The translations under genes and the position numbers were made by a program. From contig NZ_JAMBNX010000005.1 in the NCBI RefSeq assembly GCF_023715325.1, positions 296,884 to 360,883 of the forward strand: a stretch of 64,000 nucleotides of DNA, written 5' to 3'. Below are positions 33,922-42,173 of the stretch, piece by piece (position 1 is the stretch's first letter; each line of letters opens with the position of its first letter). This DNA is from Agromyces mediolanus (lineage in GTDB: Bacteria > Actinomycetota > Actinomycetes > Actinomycetales > Microbacteriaceae). Under the pieces are notes generated by a model, which saw only the letters and a list, made by a program, of their open reading frames with translations, made no database searches and was not told the origin of the DNA.

Positions 33922-34809
33922 ATGACTGCGAACACCGAGCCGACGTACCGCATCGTCGTCGGCTATACGGCGGATGACTCGGGGGCCGACGCGCTCGCGC
34001 TCGGCGCCCGGATCGCCGGCGCCACGGAGGCCTCGCTCGAGGTCGTCATGGTGCTGCCGATCGAGGCCCGCGGCGGCGTCGTGCCCCGCGACCCGGGGCA
34101 CGAGCGCCGGGTCAAGGAACAGGCGCAGGCCTGGCTCGCTGAGGCGTCGGCGGGGCTCGGCCGTGACGTCGAGCAAGCGTTGCACATCCGCTACGCGGAC
34201 TCCTTCGCCGAGGGGCTCGTGGCCGCGGCGCACGAGTTCGGCGCGCGCCTCGTCGTCGTCGGGCCCGCCCGCGGCGGGCTCTTCGGCCGCACCCGGATCG
34301 GCTCGGTGGCCTCGGAGCTGCTGCACTCGGCCGACGTGCCCGTCGCGCTCGCCCCGGTCGGGGCGCGCAAGCTGCCCGTCGCGGCCGGGCTCACCCGGGT
34401 CACCGCGGCCGTCGGCGGGACGCCCGGCATCGTGCTCGAGGCATCCGTCGCCCTCGCCCGCCGCGCGCACGCGCCGCTGCGGCTGCTCTCCCTCGTGCCC
34501 ATCGACCTGCCCGCCGGCGTCGACACCGGGCTCGTGAACCTCACGAGCACCGTCGCCGCCGAGCAGGCGCTCGAGGGCGCCCGCCGCGAGCTGCCCGCCG
34601 GCGTCGAGGCGAGCGCCGTCGTCGCCACCGGCCAGACGATCGAGGAGTCGGTCGGTGCGCTCGACTGGGAGCCGGGCGAGCTCGTGCTCGTCGGCTCCAG
34701 CCGGCTGGCAGCGCCGTCGCGCCTCTTCCTCGGCGGCACCGCCACGAAGATGCTCCGGGAGCTCCCGGTGCCGCTCATCGTGGTGCCCCGCGCCGCCCAG
34801 ACCTCCTGA
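33922..34809 (+). CDS. Universal stress protein with two UspA domains
   Basis: A 295-residue tandem-USP protein. Each half ends in an ATP-binding motif of the G-2x-G-9x-G(S/T) type: GPARGGLFGRTRIGSVA near residue 114 and GSSRLAAPSRLFLGGTATKM near residue 257. Such proteins bind ATP and help survival under stress. It starts 9 bases after the putrescine oxidase stop and 27 bases before the permease, so it is part of the amine operon; the link could be to ammonia or peroxide stress, which is speculation. Confidence 0.9.
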   Translation: MTANTEPTYRIVVGYTADDSGADALALGARIAGATEASLEVVMVLPIEARGGVVPRDPGHERRVKEQAQAWLAEASAGLGRDVEQALHIRYADSFAEGLVAAAHEFGARLVVVGPARGGLFGRTRIGSVASELLHSADVPVALAPVGARKLPVAAGLTRVTAAVGGTPGIVLEASVALARRAHAPLRLLSLVPIDLPAGVDTGLVNLTSTVAAEQALEGARRELPAGVEASAVVATGQTIEESVGALDWEPGELVLVGSSRLAAPSRLFLGGTATKMLRELPVPLIVVPRAAQTS

Positions 34810-34836
34810 CTCCCGACCACCCGAAAGACCTCTGCA

Positions 34837-36429
34837 ATGACGCACGACCCCGCGAACCAGCGCTTGGCCCACGAGGCCCACTCCCACCCGCACGCTCCGC
34901 TCACCACCGCGAGCGCGACGGTCGACGGCGGCGACCCCGGCCTGTCCAAGAAGGGCCTCTCGGCCGGATCGGTCGGCCTCATCGGCGCGATCGTCATCGG
35001 CATCTCCTGCATCGCCCCGGCGTACACGCTCACCGGCGCGCTCGGGCCCACCGTCGCGGAGGTCGGCACGCAGCTGCCGGCGATCTTCCTGCTCGGCTTC
35101 ATCCCGATGCTGCTCGTCGCCTTCGGCTACCGCGAGCTGAACAGCGCCATGCCCGACTCGGGCACCTCCTTCACCTGGGCGACGCGGGCCTTCGGCCCGT
35201 GGGTCGGCTGGATGGCCGGTTGGGGGCTCATCGCCGCCACCGTCGTGGTGCTGTCGAACCTCGCGGGTATCGCGGTGGAGTTCTTCTATCTGGCACTCGC
35301 GCAGGCCTTCAACAACCCCGACATCGCGAACCTCGTCGGGAATCCCTTCGTGAACGTCGCGACCTGTCTCGTGTTCATCCTCGGCGCGACCTTCATCTCC
35401 TACCGGGACATGCAGACGACGCAGAAGCTGCAGTACTGGCTCGTCGGCTTCCAGCTGCTCGTGATGATCGGCTTCGGTGTGGCCGCGTTCTGGCACGTCG
35501 CGAACGGCACGGCGTTCGATCCGACGCAGATCGAGCTCAGCTGGTTCAACCCCCTCGAGGTCGGCTCGTTCTCGGCGATCGTCGCCGGACTCTCGGTGTC
35601 GCTCTTCGTGTTCTGGGGCTGGGACGTCACGCTCACGATGAACGAGGAGACGAAGGGCTCGAACTCGACGCCCGGCCGGGCGGCGACCCTCACCGTCACC
35701 ATCGTCGTCGCGATCTACCTCTTCGTGGCCATGGGGGCGCTCGCCTTCGCCGGCACCGGTACGGCCGGGGTCGGCCTCGGCAATCCGGCGATCCAGGAGA
35801 ACGCGTTCTTCTACCTCGCCGGCCCGATTCTCGGCCCGCTCGCGATCCTGATGTCGATCGCGGTGCTGTCGAGCTCGGCGGCCTCCCTGCAGTCGACGTT
35901 CGTCTCGCCCGCGCGCACCCTGCTCGCGATGGGTCACTACGGCGCCCTGCCGCAGAAGTTCTCGAAGGTCAGCCCGCGGTTCTTCACGCCCGGCTACGCC
36001 ACCGTCGTCTCGGCGATCGTCGCCGCGGTGTTCTACACGGTGATGCGCTTCGTCAGCGAGGACGTGCTCTGGGACACGATCACGACGCTCGGCATGATGA
36101 TCTGCTTCTACTACGGGCTCACCGCGTTCGCGTGCGTCTGGTACTTCCGCAAGACGTGGTTCCGCAGCGGCCGCAACCTGTTCTTCCGCCTCATCGCCCC
36201 GTTCGTCGGCGGCGCCATCCTCGCGGTGCTGTTCTTCACCACGCTCATCGACAGCATGGACCCGGCGTACGGCTCGGGATCGAACATCGGCGGGGTGGGC
36301 CTCGTGTTCATCCTCGGCGTCGTCATCCTGCTCGCCGGCGTCGTCGTGATGATCTGGCAGCGGGTGAAGCGGCCGGAGTTCTTCCGCAGCGAGCACCTCG
36401 CCCGCGGCGTCGCCGACCGCGACAGCTAG
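34837..36429 (+). CDS. APC-superfamily amino acid/amine permease
   Basis: A 530-residue transporter with about 12 transmembrane helices in LeuT-type order. The first helix carries GAIVIGISCIAPAYTLTGAL, the unwound substrate-site region of APC transporters. The His-rich N-terminal tail (AHEAHSHPHAPL) is cytoplasmic. Position at the end of the cluster points to uptake of putrescine, GABA or a related amine. The start ATG is preceded by a weak GACCTCTGCA. A strong hairpin terminator follows the gene. Confidence 0.88.
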   Translation: MTHDPANQRLAHEAHSHPHAPLTTASATVDGGDPGLSKKGLSAGSVGLIGAIVIGISCIAPAYTLTGALGPTVAEVGTQLPAIFLLGFIPMLLVAFGYRELNSAMPDSGTSFTWATRAFGPWVGWMAGWGLIAATVVVLSNLAGIAVEFFYLALAQAFNNPDIANLVGNPFVNVATCLVFILGATFISYRDMQTTQKLQYWLVGFQLLVMIGFGVAAFWHVANGTAFDPTQIELSWFNPLEVGSFSAIVAGLSVSLFVFWGWDVTLTMNEETKGSNSTPGRAATLTVTIVVAIYLFVAMGALAFAGTGTAGVGLGNPAIQENAFFYLAGPILGPLAILMSIAVLSSSAASLQSTFVSPARTLLAMGHYGALPQKFSKVSPRFFTPGYATVVSAIVAAVFYTVMRFVSEDVLWDTITTLGMMICFYYGLTAFACVWYFRKTWFRSGRNLFFRLIAPFVGGAILAVLFFTTLIDSMDPAYGSGSNIGGVGLVFILGVVILLAGVVVMIWQRVKRPEFFRSEHLARGVADRDS

Positions 36430-36441
36430 GCCGCACAGACT

Positions 36442-36479
36442 GGAGCCGCCCCGCCGACGACACTCGGCGGGGCGGCTCC
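36442..36479 (+). terminator. Strong terminator hairpin after the APC permease
   Basis: Perfect 16-bp stem: GGAGCCGCCCCGCCGA (36442-36457) pairs with 36464-36479 across a 6-base loop. The right arm runs into the first copy of the second repeat family. Confidence 0.78.
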
Positions 36480-36533
36480 GTTCGCGCCCCGGCGCGGCGC
36501 CCCGCCTCACACAACTCAGGAACGCCCTCGTGG
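36472..36533 (+). repeat. Direct repeat copy A (CACAACTCAGGAAC family)
   Basis: Contains GCGGCTCCGTTCG, a GC-rich spacer and CTCACACAACTCAGGAACGC. The same order recurs at 37112-37167 on the same strand, on the other side of the orphan gene. Confidence 0.8.
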
Positions 36534-36540
36534 TCGTCGC

Positions 36541-37038
36541 TCACCACTCGCGGGCCTCGATGCGCGTGACGCCGTTGGGCCGAACGAGGCTCCTGGCGAT
36601 GCCGAGCGATCGGTCGATCGTGACGGTCCCGCGCAGTTCGGGGTCGTTCCGGTGCTCGATGGTGATGAGCAGCGCGTCGGGCTCGTAGTCGTCCACCGCG
36701 AGCGGCCGCCAGTCGTCGCATGATCGGCCCCAGAGGGGAAGGTGCTCGATGAAGAGCATCTTGAGCGCGATGGAAGGAAGCGAGCCGGTCAGCGTGGTGG
36801 CTCGGGCGGAATCCGGCGAGCGGTAGATCCCTCCCGAGTAGGACGCGATGAGTCTCCGGGAATCGGCATCACTCAGCGTCCAGAACTCGCGCGACCGATC
36901 CAGCTCGATGTGCGAGAAGGTCGTCGTCGAACCGGACTGGGACGCGGCATCGGCGATGAGGCGATCGGGCCGTGGCAGGTCGAGCAACTGTTCGAGCAGC
37001 CCGTTCTCGCTCGCCAGATCCCCCGAATGAAACCTCAC
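36541..37038 (-). CDS. Hypothetical protein (165 aa), orphan between direct repeats
   Basis: A soluble-looking 165-residue protein with no signal peptide or membrane helix: starts (V/M)RFHSGDLASENGLLEQLL, middle FSHIELDRSREFWTLSDADS, C-terminal half rich in beta pattern (ALLITIEHRNDPELRGTVTI). GTG start at 37038 after GAGGAGGCAGGGATCT. Base composition is slightly less GC-biased than its neighbours. I do not recognise a family. It is bracketed by two direct repeats and could be a recently inserted cassette. Confidence 0.6.
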   Translation of the reverse strand: MRFHSGDLASENGLLEQLLDLPRPDRLIADAASQSGSTTTFSHIELDRSREFWTLSDADSRRLIASYSGGIYRSPDSARATTLTGSLPSIALKMLFIEHLPLWGRSCDDWRPLAVDDYEPDALLITIEHRNDPELRGTVTIDRSLGIARSLVRPNGVTRIEAREW

Positions 37039-37111
37039 CAGATCCCTGCCTCCTCGCCGTTCGGGAACTCGCAGGTGCTGTTCGATCCTAGGCGTCCCGT
37101 CGGATCGCCGA

Positions 37112-37167
37112 GCGGCTCCGTTCGTGCGGGCGGCGCCGCCTCACACAACTCAGGAACGCCCGCGTGG
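37112..37167 (+). repeat. Direct repeat copy B (CACAACTCAGGAAC family)
   Basis: Near-identical to copy A over GCGGCTCCGTTCG and CGCCTCACACAACTCAGGAA, shorter by a few bases in the GC spacer. CACAACTCAGGAAC is at 37144-37157. Confidence 0.8.
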
Positions 37168-37206
37168 CCGACACCGGGAATCCGCGGATCGGCGGATGCC
37201 TCGAGG

Positions 37207-37265
37207 GGCATAACCCCGGGATGTTCCTGAGTTGTGGGTGGGTGAGCAGGCGCCGCGCGGCGCGG
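37207..37265 (-). repeat. Inverted degenerate copy C (CACAACTCAGGAAC family)
   Basis: GTTCCTGAGTTGTG at 37223-37236 is the exact reverse complement of the core of copy B, and the GC-rich flank (GCGCGGCGCC on the minus strand) also matches copy A. Copies B and C could fold into a hairpin with a 65-base loop just 3' of the amidohydrolase gene. Confidence 0.7.
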
Positions 37266-37267
37266 GG

Positions 37268-38896
37268 TCAGGCCTCGAACTCGGTGCGACCGGCGACGAC
37301 CGTGCGCACGACGTTCGCGCCGAGCAGCGCCGCGTCGCCCTCGGCGAAGGGATCGACGTCGAGCACGGCGAAGTCGGCCGACAGGCCCGCCGCGAGGCGG
37401 CCCCGCAGCGGCTCCGCGTCGACCGAGGCGGCGGAGTCGCGGGTCGCGTGGCCGATCGCCTCGGCGAGCGGCAGCGCGTACTGCGGGTGCACCGCCGGGT
37501 AGGCGGGGTCGAGCGCGGAGGCGCGGGTGGCCGCGACGTAGAGGTTCGGCAGCGCCTGGTGCGGCGCCGTCGGTGCGTCGGTCGAGAAGGCGAGCAGCGC
37601 GCCCGCCGCGACGTACTCCGGCCACGCGAAGCCGCGGTCGGCGCGCTCGTCGCCGAGCATCGCCGCCCAGTTGTCGAAGATCGCCGGGTCCGCGTGCACG
37701 GGCTGCATCGAGGCGGTGACGCCGAGCCGGGCCATCCGCTCCGCCGTGCCGGGGGCCGCGTACTCGAGGTGCTCGATGCGGTGCTTGCGCGGGCGATCGC
37801 CGTTCGCGGCGACCGCGCGCTCGATCGCGTCGAGGGCGAGCTCGCTCGCGGCATCCCCGATCGCGTGCATCGCCACCTGGAGGCCCGCGGCGTCCGCCGC
37901 CTGCACGACCGGGGCGGCGGCCTCGAGCGGCCAGATCAGCTCGGCGTTCGAACCGTTCGCGTAGGGCTGCTTCATCGCGGCGGTGCACGCGTCGATGACG
38001 CCGTCGAGGATGAGCTTGATGCCGACGACCCGCAGCCACGGCTCGTCCGCCGTCTCGGTGGCGAGTTCGGCGGCCCGGGCGACCTGGGCGAGGTTGTCGG
38101 CCTCGTCGCCGGTGTTGCCGACGAGCCAGTGCGCGGCGACCCGGATGGGGAGCCGCCCGCCGCGCCGCTCCGCGGCCCGCCGGAACGCGGCGAGGTCGAG
38201 CTCGTTGAACGCCATGTCGACGGCTCCGGTGACCCCGGCGGCGAGGTAGGCGGCGAGCGTGCGCTCGACGGCGTCGTCGCGGTCGGCGTCGCTCGCGACG
38301 GAGGCGAGGTGGGGCCAGACGATCTCGACGGCGGCGGTCTCGTAGAGGATGCCGTTCGGCTCGCCGTCGGCGTCGCGGCCGATGCGCCCGCCCAGCGGGT
38401 CGGGGGTGTCCCGCGTGATGCCGAGCTCGGCGAGCGCCGCCCGGTTCACCCAGACCGAGTGGTAGTCGTTGGCGTCGAGGTAGACCGGAACCTCGGCCAC
38501 GACCGCGTCGATCATCGCGGCGGTCGGCTCGCCCGGCAGCGAGTCGAACAGCCAGCCGCGGCCGAAGAGGCGGGGCGCGTCGGGTGCGGCCCTCCGGGCC
38601 GCGACGAGGCGCGCCTGGATCACCTCGAGGCTGCGGGCGTCGGTCAGCCCGACCTTGCCGAGCGCCTCACCCATCATCACGAGGTGGGTGTGGCTGTCGA
38701 CGAAGCCCGGCACCACGAGTCGCCCGCCGAGGTCGACGGTGTGCGCGTCGTCGCCCGCCGCCGCGGCGGCCGAGGCGGCGTCGCCGACATGGGCGAGCCG
38801 TTCGCCGTCGACGACGAGCGCCTCGGCCCAGGGCTCGCCGTCGTCGGGCCGGTTCGCGGTGAGGATCCTGGCGTTGGTGTAGAGCGTGCGGCTCAT
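37268..38896 (-). CDS. Amidohydrolase, YtcJ-like metal-dependent hydrolase
   Basis: A 542-residue amidohydrolase-superfamily enzyme. The first metal-ligand motif is FVDSHTHLVMMG near residue 65; later segments TASMQPVHAD and LLAFSTDAPTAP with the terminal Asp complete the barrel site, and the C-terminus closes the beta-sandwich (LGANVVRTVVAGR). YtcJ-like enzymes hydrolyse amides or carbamates of unknown identity. The ATG overlaps the stop of the MFS gene by four bases, so importer or exporter and hydrolase are coupled. A very long upstream frame in this phase is antisense noise. Confidence 0.9.
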   Translation of the reverse strand: MSRTLYTNARILTANRPDDGEPWAEALVVDGERLAHVGDAASAAAAAGDDAHTVDLGGRLVVPGFVDSHTHLVMMGEALGKVGLTDARSLEVIQARLVAARRAAPDAPRLFGRGWLFDSLPGEPTAAMIDAVVAEVPVYLDANDYHSVWVNRAALAELGITRDTPDPLGGRIGRDADGEPNGILYETAAVEIVWPHLASVASDADRDDAVERTLAAYLAAGVTGAVDMAFNELDLAAFRRAAERRGGRLPIRVAAHWLVGNTGDEADNLAQVARAAELATETADEPWLRVVGIKLILDGVIDACTAAMKQPYANGSNAELIWPLEAAAPVVQAADAAGLQVAMHAIGDAASELALDAIERAVAANGDRPRKHRIEHLEYAAPGTAERMARLGVTASMQPVHADPAIFDNWAAMLGDERADRGFAWPEYVAAGALLAFSTDAPTAPHQALPNLYVAATRASALDPAYPAVHPQYALPLAEAIGHATRDSAASVDAEPLRGRLAAGLSADFAVLDVDPFAEGDAALLGANVVRTVVAGRTEFEA

Positions 38897-40164
38897 GCGG
38901 TGACCTCCTCGGTCGTGACGTCGGCGTGGCGCTCCTCGCGCTGCAGCCGGGTGGAGAGGCGGGCGACGGCGACCGTCGGCACGGCGAGCACGAAGCTCGC
39001 GACACCGAGCGCGACGGCGAAGCCCTGGTAGCCGAGCGCCTCGGTGAGCGCGCCGCCGATGACGGGCGTGAGGCTCGAGCCGACGAGGTAGACGGCCAGC
39101 AGCGGGCCGGACCAGCGGCCGTCGGCATCGAGCGCGGCCGAGGTCGACACGAAGTACATGAAGGCGAGCGCGTAGATCGTGTTCCAGGCGATGAACACGA
39201 CGATGAAGGCGGTCGGCTCGGTCACGAAGCCCTCGACGATCTTCAGCGCGCCGCCGGCGGCGAGCAGGATGCCGAGGGGGAGCGCGCGGCCGAAGCGGTC
39301 GCCCACGATCGTCAGCAGGATCGAGCCGATCAGCCCGCCCGCGGTCGCGCCGCTCAGGGCGATGCCGAGCCCCTCGGGGGACAGTCGCGCCTGCGCGTCG
39401 CCCATGACGCCGGCCATGGCCCAGAGCGAGTCCTCGCTCGCGGCCCAGAGTGCGAAGGTGACGAGCAGGGTGAAGCCGGCGATCGTGACGGTCCGGGCGG
39501 TCGCGGCGCTGCGCTGCGGGACTTCGGGTACGAAGCCGGTGGGCGGGATCTCGACGGGCACCGCCTCGGCGACGGCCGCACCGGCCCGGGGATCCTGCAC
39601 GGGCGCGGCGGGAAGCCAGGAGCTGAGGGCGAACCCGATGAGGCAGAAGAGCGCGAGCGCGCCGAACACCTCGAGCGGGGCGAGGCCGATGAGCGGGAGC
39701 ACGAGCAGCACGACCGTGATGATCGCGCGGTTCGCGAGTCCGTTCATGCCGGCGACGCGGTCGGGGTTGCGGAAGGCGGCGAGCGCGGCGCCCGCGGCGG
39801 CGACCGCCCCGCCGGCGCCGGCGCCGCCGAGGAGCAGGCCGCCGACGATGACGGCCGGGGCGGGCACGAGGGCGGCCGCGCCGAAGCCGATCGCGCCGAG
39901 CGCGAGCCCCGCCCGCGCGACGAGCCGGCGGCGCGGGCCCGCGCAGAGCGGGGCGATGGCGAGCCCGACGACGGCGGTCGCGAGCAGGGCTCCGGTGACG
40001 ATCCAGCTCGCGGTGAGCAGGTCCGCGCCGAGCGAGCTCTGCAGCGCGCCGATCATGTAGGGCGAGAGGTTGACGCCGAGGTAGCCGGCGATGGCGATGG
40101 CGAAGGTGGCGCTCGCGGTGGGCAGGCGCAGGGGGACGCGCGAGGCGAGCTCGGAGTTCGACAT
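38893..40164 (-). CDS. Major facilitator superfamily transporter
   Basis: A 423-residue membrane protein with about 12 hydrophobic segments in two halves separated by a polar loop near residue 205 (PPTGFVPEVPQRSAATAR). MFS motif A is degenerate (LAIAPLCAGPRRRL, GDRFGRALPLG). It is translated ahead of and coupled to the amidohydrolase and is divergent from the TetR gene, which suggests it moves the hydrolase substrate under TetR control. Direction of transport is unknown. The ATG start is preceded by a weak GGAGCCCCA. Confidence 0.85.
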   Translation of the reverse strand: MSNSELASRVPLRLPTASATFAIAIAGYLGVNLSPYMIGALQSSLGADLLTASWIVTGALLATAVVGLAIAPLCAGPRRRLVARAGLALGAIGFGAAALVPAPAVIVGGLLLGGAGAGGAVAAAGAALAAFRNPDRVAGMNGLANRAIITVVLLVLPLIGLAPLEVFGALALFCLIGFALSSWLPAAPVQDPRAGAAVAEAVPVEIPPTGFVPEVPQRSAATARTVTIAGFTLLVTFALWAASEDSLWAMAGVMGDAQARLSPEGLGIALSGATAGGLIGSILLTIVGDRFGRALPLGILLAAGGALKIVEGFVTEPTAFIVVFIAWNTIYALAFMYFVSTSAALDADGRWSGPLLAVYLVGSSLTPVIGGALTEALGYQGFAVALGVASFVLAVPTVAVARLSTRLQREERHADVTTEEVTA

Positions 40165-40228
40165 TGGGGCTCCGGTGGGGGTCGGACACGGCGGTGTGCG
40201 GAATCGGGGGAGCGGCGGTGCCGCCGCC

Positions 40229-40251
40229 ATAAATGAATGGCGTTCGTTTAT
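40229..40251. promoter_or_regulatory. TetR-type operator palindrome
   Basis: A 23-base imperfect palindrome, outer arms ATAAA and TTTAT with GAA/TTC inside, centred on 40240, in the divergent promoter region between the MFS-amidohydrolase unit and the TetR gene. It is the only AT-rich patch in the region and is a typical place and shape for a TetR-family site. Confidence 0.65.
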
Positions 40252-40343
40252 TATGCAGGGGGATGCCCCGGATGGGAAGTGCCGAGCGTGTAGCCTCGTT
40301 CGGATCGTCACCCGCCGCCCGCCCGGCCCGGAAGGAGCAGCAC

Positions 40344-40958
40344 GTGCCGCGCCCCAGAATCCCGCTGCTGTCCGAGGACCGCATCGCCGACGCCGCGATC
40401 GAGCTCGTCGACTCGGGCGACCCCTTCGGCGTCAACGCGCTCGCGAGACGCCTCGGCGTCACCCCCTCCTCGCTCTACAACCACGTCGACGGCCGCGACG
40501 GCATCATCGAGCTCATGCGCGGCCGCCTCGGCCGTCGCTATCTGCCGGAGCTGCCGGAGGGGGCCTGGGACGAGGTCGTCGCCGAGACGCTGCGCGGCAT
40601 GCGCCGGCTCTACGCGGGCCATCCCGCCGTCGTGCCGCTCCTCGTCGGCAAGACGATCACCGACCCCTCGGTCATCGCGAGCTACGACGGGCTCACCACC
40701 GCGCTCATCGACGGCGGCTTCCCCGACGACGAAGTGCTCGCCGTCGTCGCCGTGCTCGATTCCTTCGCCCTCGGCTTCGGCCTCGACCTCGCCTCCCCCG
40801 ACGACATCTGGCAACCGCAGGGCGAGACCCGGACCCTCGGCCGGTTGCTCGGCTCCGCCGAGCGCGGCAGCACCCGGTCCGAGCGCGCCTTCGAGCTCGG
40901 TCTCGAGCTCCTGCTGGAGTCGCTCCGCCTCCGCCTGGCCCGCATCTCCGCGCGCTGA
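40344..40958 (+). CDS. TetR-family transcriptional regulator
   Basis: A 204-residue one-component regulator. The N-terminal helix-turn-helix is DAAIELVDSGDPFGVNALAR then LGVTPSSLYNHVDGRDGI (residues about 14-52), the canonical TetR layout; the C-terminal helical part resembles the TetR_C domain of drug-responsive members. Start GTG after GGAAGGAGCAGCAC; upstream in-frame codons from 40233 read through the operator and are rejected. Expected to repress the divergent MFS and amidohydrolase genes and itself. Confidence 0.9.
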   Translation: MPRPRIPLLSEDRIADAAIELVDSGDPFGVNALARRLGVTPSSLYNHVDGRDGIIELMRGRLGRRYLPELPEGAWDEVVAETLRGMRRLYAGHPAVVPLLVGKTITDPSVIASYDGLTTALIDGGFPDDEVLAVVAVLDSFALGFGLDLASPDDIWQPQGETRTLGRLLGSAERGSTRSERAFELGLELLLESLRLRLARISAR

Positions 40959-41067
40959 TCGGGGCGCGAGGTATCCCGAGCGTCCGCAGCCCTTCCGCCC
41001 GGGGCGTCCCTCCGGCTAGCGTGAACGCGGAACGCCCGGCACGCGGGCGCCGGAAGGAGACGCACCA

Positions 41068-41691
41068 ATGGCAGCACTCGACGAGCTCATGAGCAGCCTT
41101 CCCATCGGCGACATCGCGAAGAAGCTCGGCGTCGACGAGGCGACCGCGACCCAGGCGGTCGAGCAGGCCCTGCCCGCCCTGCTCGCCGGCATGGGCGCGA
41201 ACGCGCAGGATCAGGCGGGCGCCGCCTCGTTGCAGAAGGCCGTCTCGAAGCACGACCCCGCGCTCGTCGAGGGCGGCGTGAACCTCGCCGACGTCGACGA
41301 GGAGGACGGCAAGAAGATCGTGAAGAACGTCTTCGGCCAGAACACCGACCAGGTCGTGCAGGCCCTCGACCAGAAGCAGGGCGGCGGCGCCGGTGACCTC
41401 ATCGGCAAGCTGCTGCCGATCCTCGCGCCGATCGTGCTGAGCTTCCTCGCGCAGCAGTTCACGAAGAAATCCACGGGCGGCGAGAGCCAGGGCGGCGGCA
41501 TCGGCGATCTGCTGGGCGGGCTGCTCGGCGGCGGCTTCGGCGGCGGCGCCCAGGCGCAGGGCGGTGGCCTCGGCGATCTCCTCGGCGGCCTCTTCGGCGG
41601 CGGCTCGGGCGGCGGCTCGCAGGCGCAGGGCGGCGGTCTCGGAGACCTGCTCGGCGGTCTCGGCGGGCTCCTCGGCGGCGGCAAGCGCTGA
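41068..41691 (+). CDS. DUF937-domain protein with Gly/Gln-rich tail
   Basis: A 207-residue protein. Residues 1-130 are helical and match DUF937 (LDELMSSLPIGDIAKKLGVD, then LPALLAGMGANA). Residues 131-207 are a low-complexity tail made of GGLGDLLGGL repeats separated by QAQGGG spacers, about three units. The family has no established function; YidB of E. coli is a distant relative. ATG follows GCCGGAAGGAGACGC. A TAGCGT box about 45 bases upstream is a plausible promoter. Confidence 0.8.
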   Translation: MAALDELMSSLPIGDIAKKLGVDEATATQAVEQALPALLAGMGANAQDQAGAASLQKAVSKHDPALVEGGVNLADVDEEDGKKIVKNVFGQNTDQVVQALDQKQGGGAGDLIGKLLPILAPIVLSFLAQQFTKKSTGGESQGGGIGDLLGGLLGGGFGGGAQAQGGGLGDLLGGLFGGGSGGGSQAQGGGLGDLLGGLGGLLGGGKR

Positions 41692-41714
41692 TCCTCCCGG
41701 ACACCCCGCCCGTC

Positions 41715-41720
41715 TAGACT
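41715..41720 (+). promoter_or_regulatory. -10 box (TAGACT) for the dehydratase-murB operon
   Basis: TAGACT is followed by exactly six bases and the GTG at 41727, giving a leaderless first gene. Confidence 0.6.
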
Positions 41721-41726
41721 GGCGGG

Positions 41727-42173
41727 GTGTCCGTGAATCCCGAACTCGTCGGCCGGGAGTTCCCGCCGACCGCGCCGTACCTCGTCGGCCGCGAGAAGGT
41801 GCGCGAGTTCGCCCGCGCCGTGCTCGCCTCCACGCCGATCTCGCTCGACCCCGAGGCCGCCAAGGCGGCCGGATACGCCGACGTCGTCGCCCCGCCGACC
41901 TTCGCCGTCGTCATCCAGGAGCAGACGCTCGCGCAGCTCCTCGCCGAGCCCGACGCCGGCATCGACTTCACCCGCGTCGTGCACGGCGACCAGCGCTTCG
42001 TGCAGACCCGGCCGATCGTCGCCGGCGATCTGCTCACGGCGACCCTCGCGGTCACGAGCGTGAAGTCGCTCGGCGCGCACTCGATGGTGACCGCCGAGTC
42101 CACGATCGCCGACGCCGACGGCGCGCACGTCGTCACCGCGATCTCGACGCTCGTCGTGCGAGGGGAGGACTGA
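41727..42173 (+). CDS. MaoC-like dehydratase, HadA-type N-terminal half
   Basis: A 148-residue single hot-dog-fold protein (VNPELVGREFPPTAPYLVGR, DVVAPPTFAVVIQEQ). It lacks the D-x4-H catalytic pair, like the HadA subunit of actinobacterial (3R)-hydroxyacyl-ACP dehydratases, and is expected to act as a heterodimer with the next protein. The GTG start is leaderless. The stop overlaps the next ATG by one base (TGATG). In mycobacteria the HadAB pair works in fatty acid elongation; the role here could be general fatty acid synthesis or another acyl dehydration. Confidence 0.85.
   Translation: MSVNPELVGREFPPTAPYLVGREKVREFARAVLASTPISLDPEAAKAAGYADVVAPPTFAVVIQEQTLAQLLAEPDAGIDFTRVVHGDQRFVQTRPIVAGDLLTATLAVTSVKSLGAHSMVTAESTIADADGAHVVTAISTLVVRGED

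Noticed and set aside
30988..36510. Minus-strand open frame of 1,840 codons opposite gabD, putrescine oxidase, USP and APC genes
   Set aside because: Antisense shadow of four well-supported genes; its residues are repetitive Arg/Glu/Asp/Gly noise.
37268..40462. A 1,064-residue fusion of MFS region and amidohydrolase
   Set aside because: The first half is an out-of-frame reading of the MFS gene; the amidohydrolase starts at the ATG overlapping the MFS stop.
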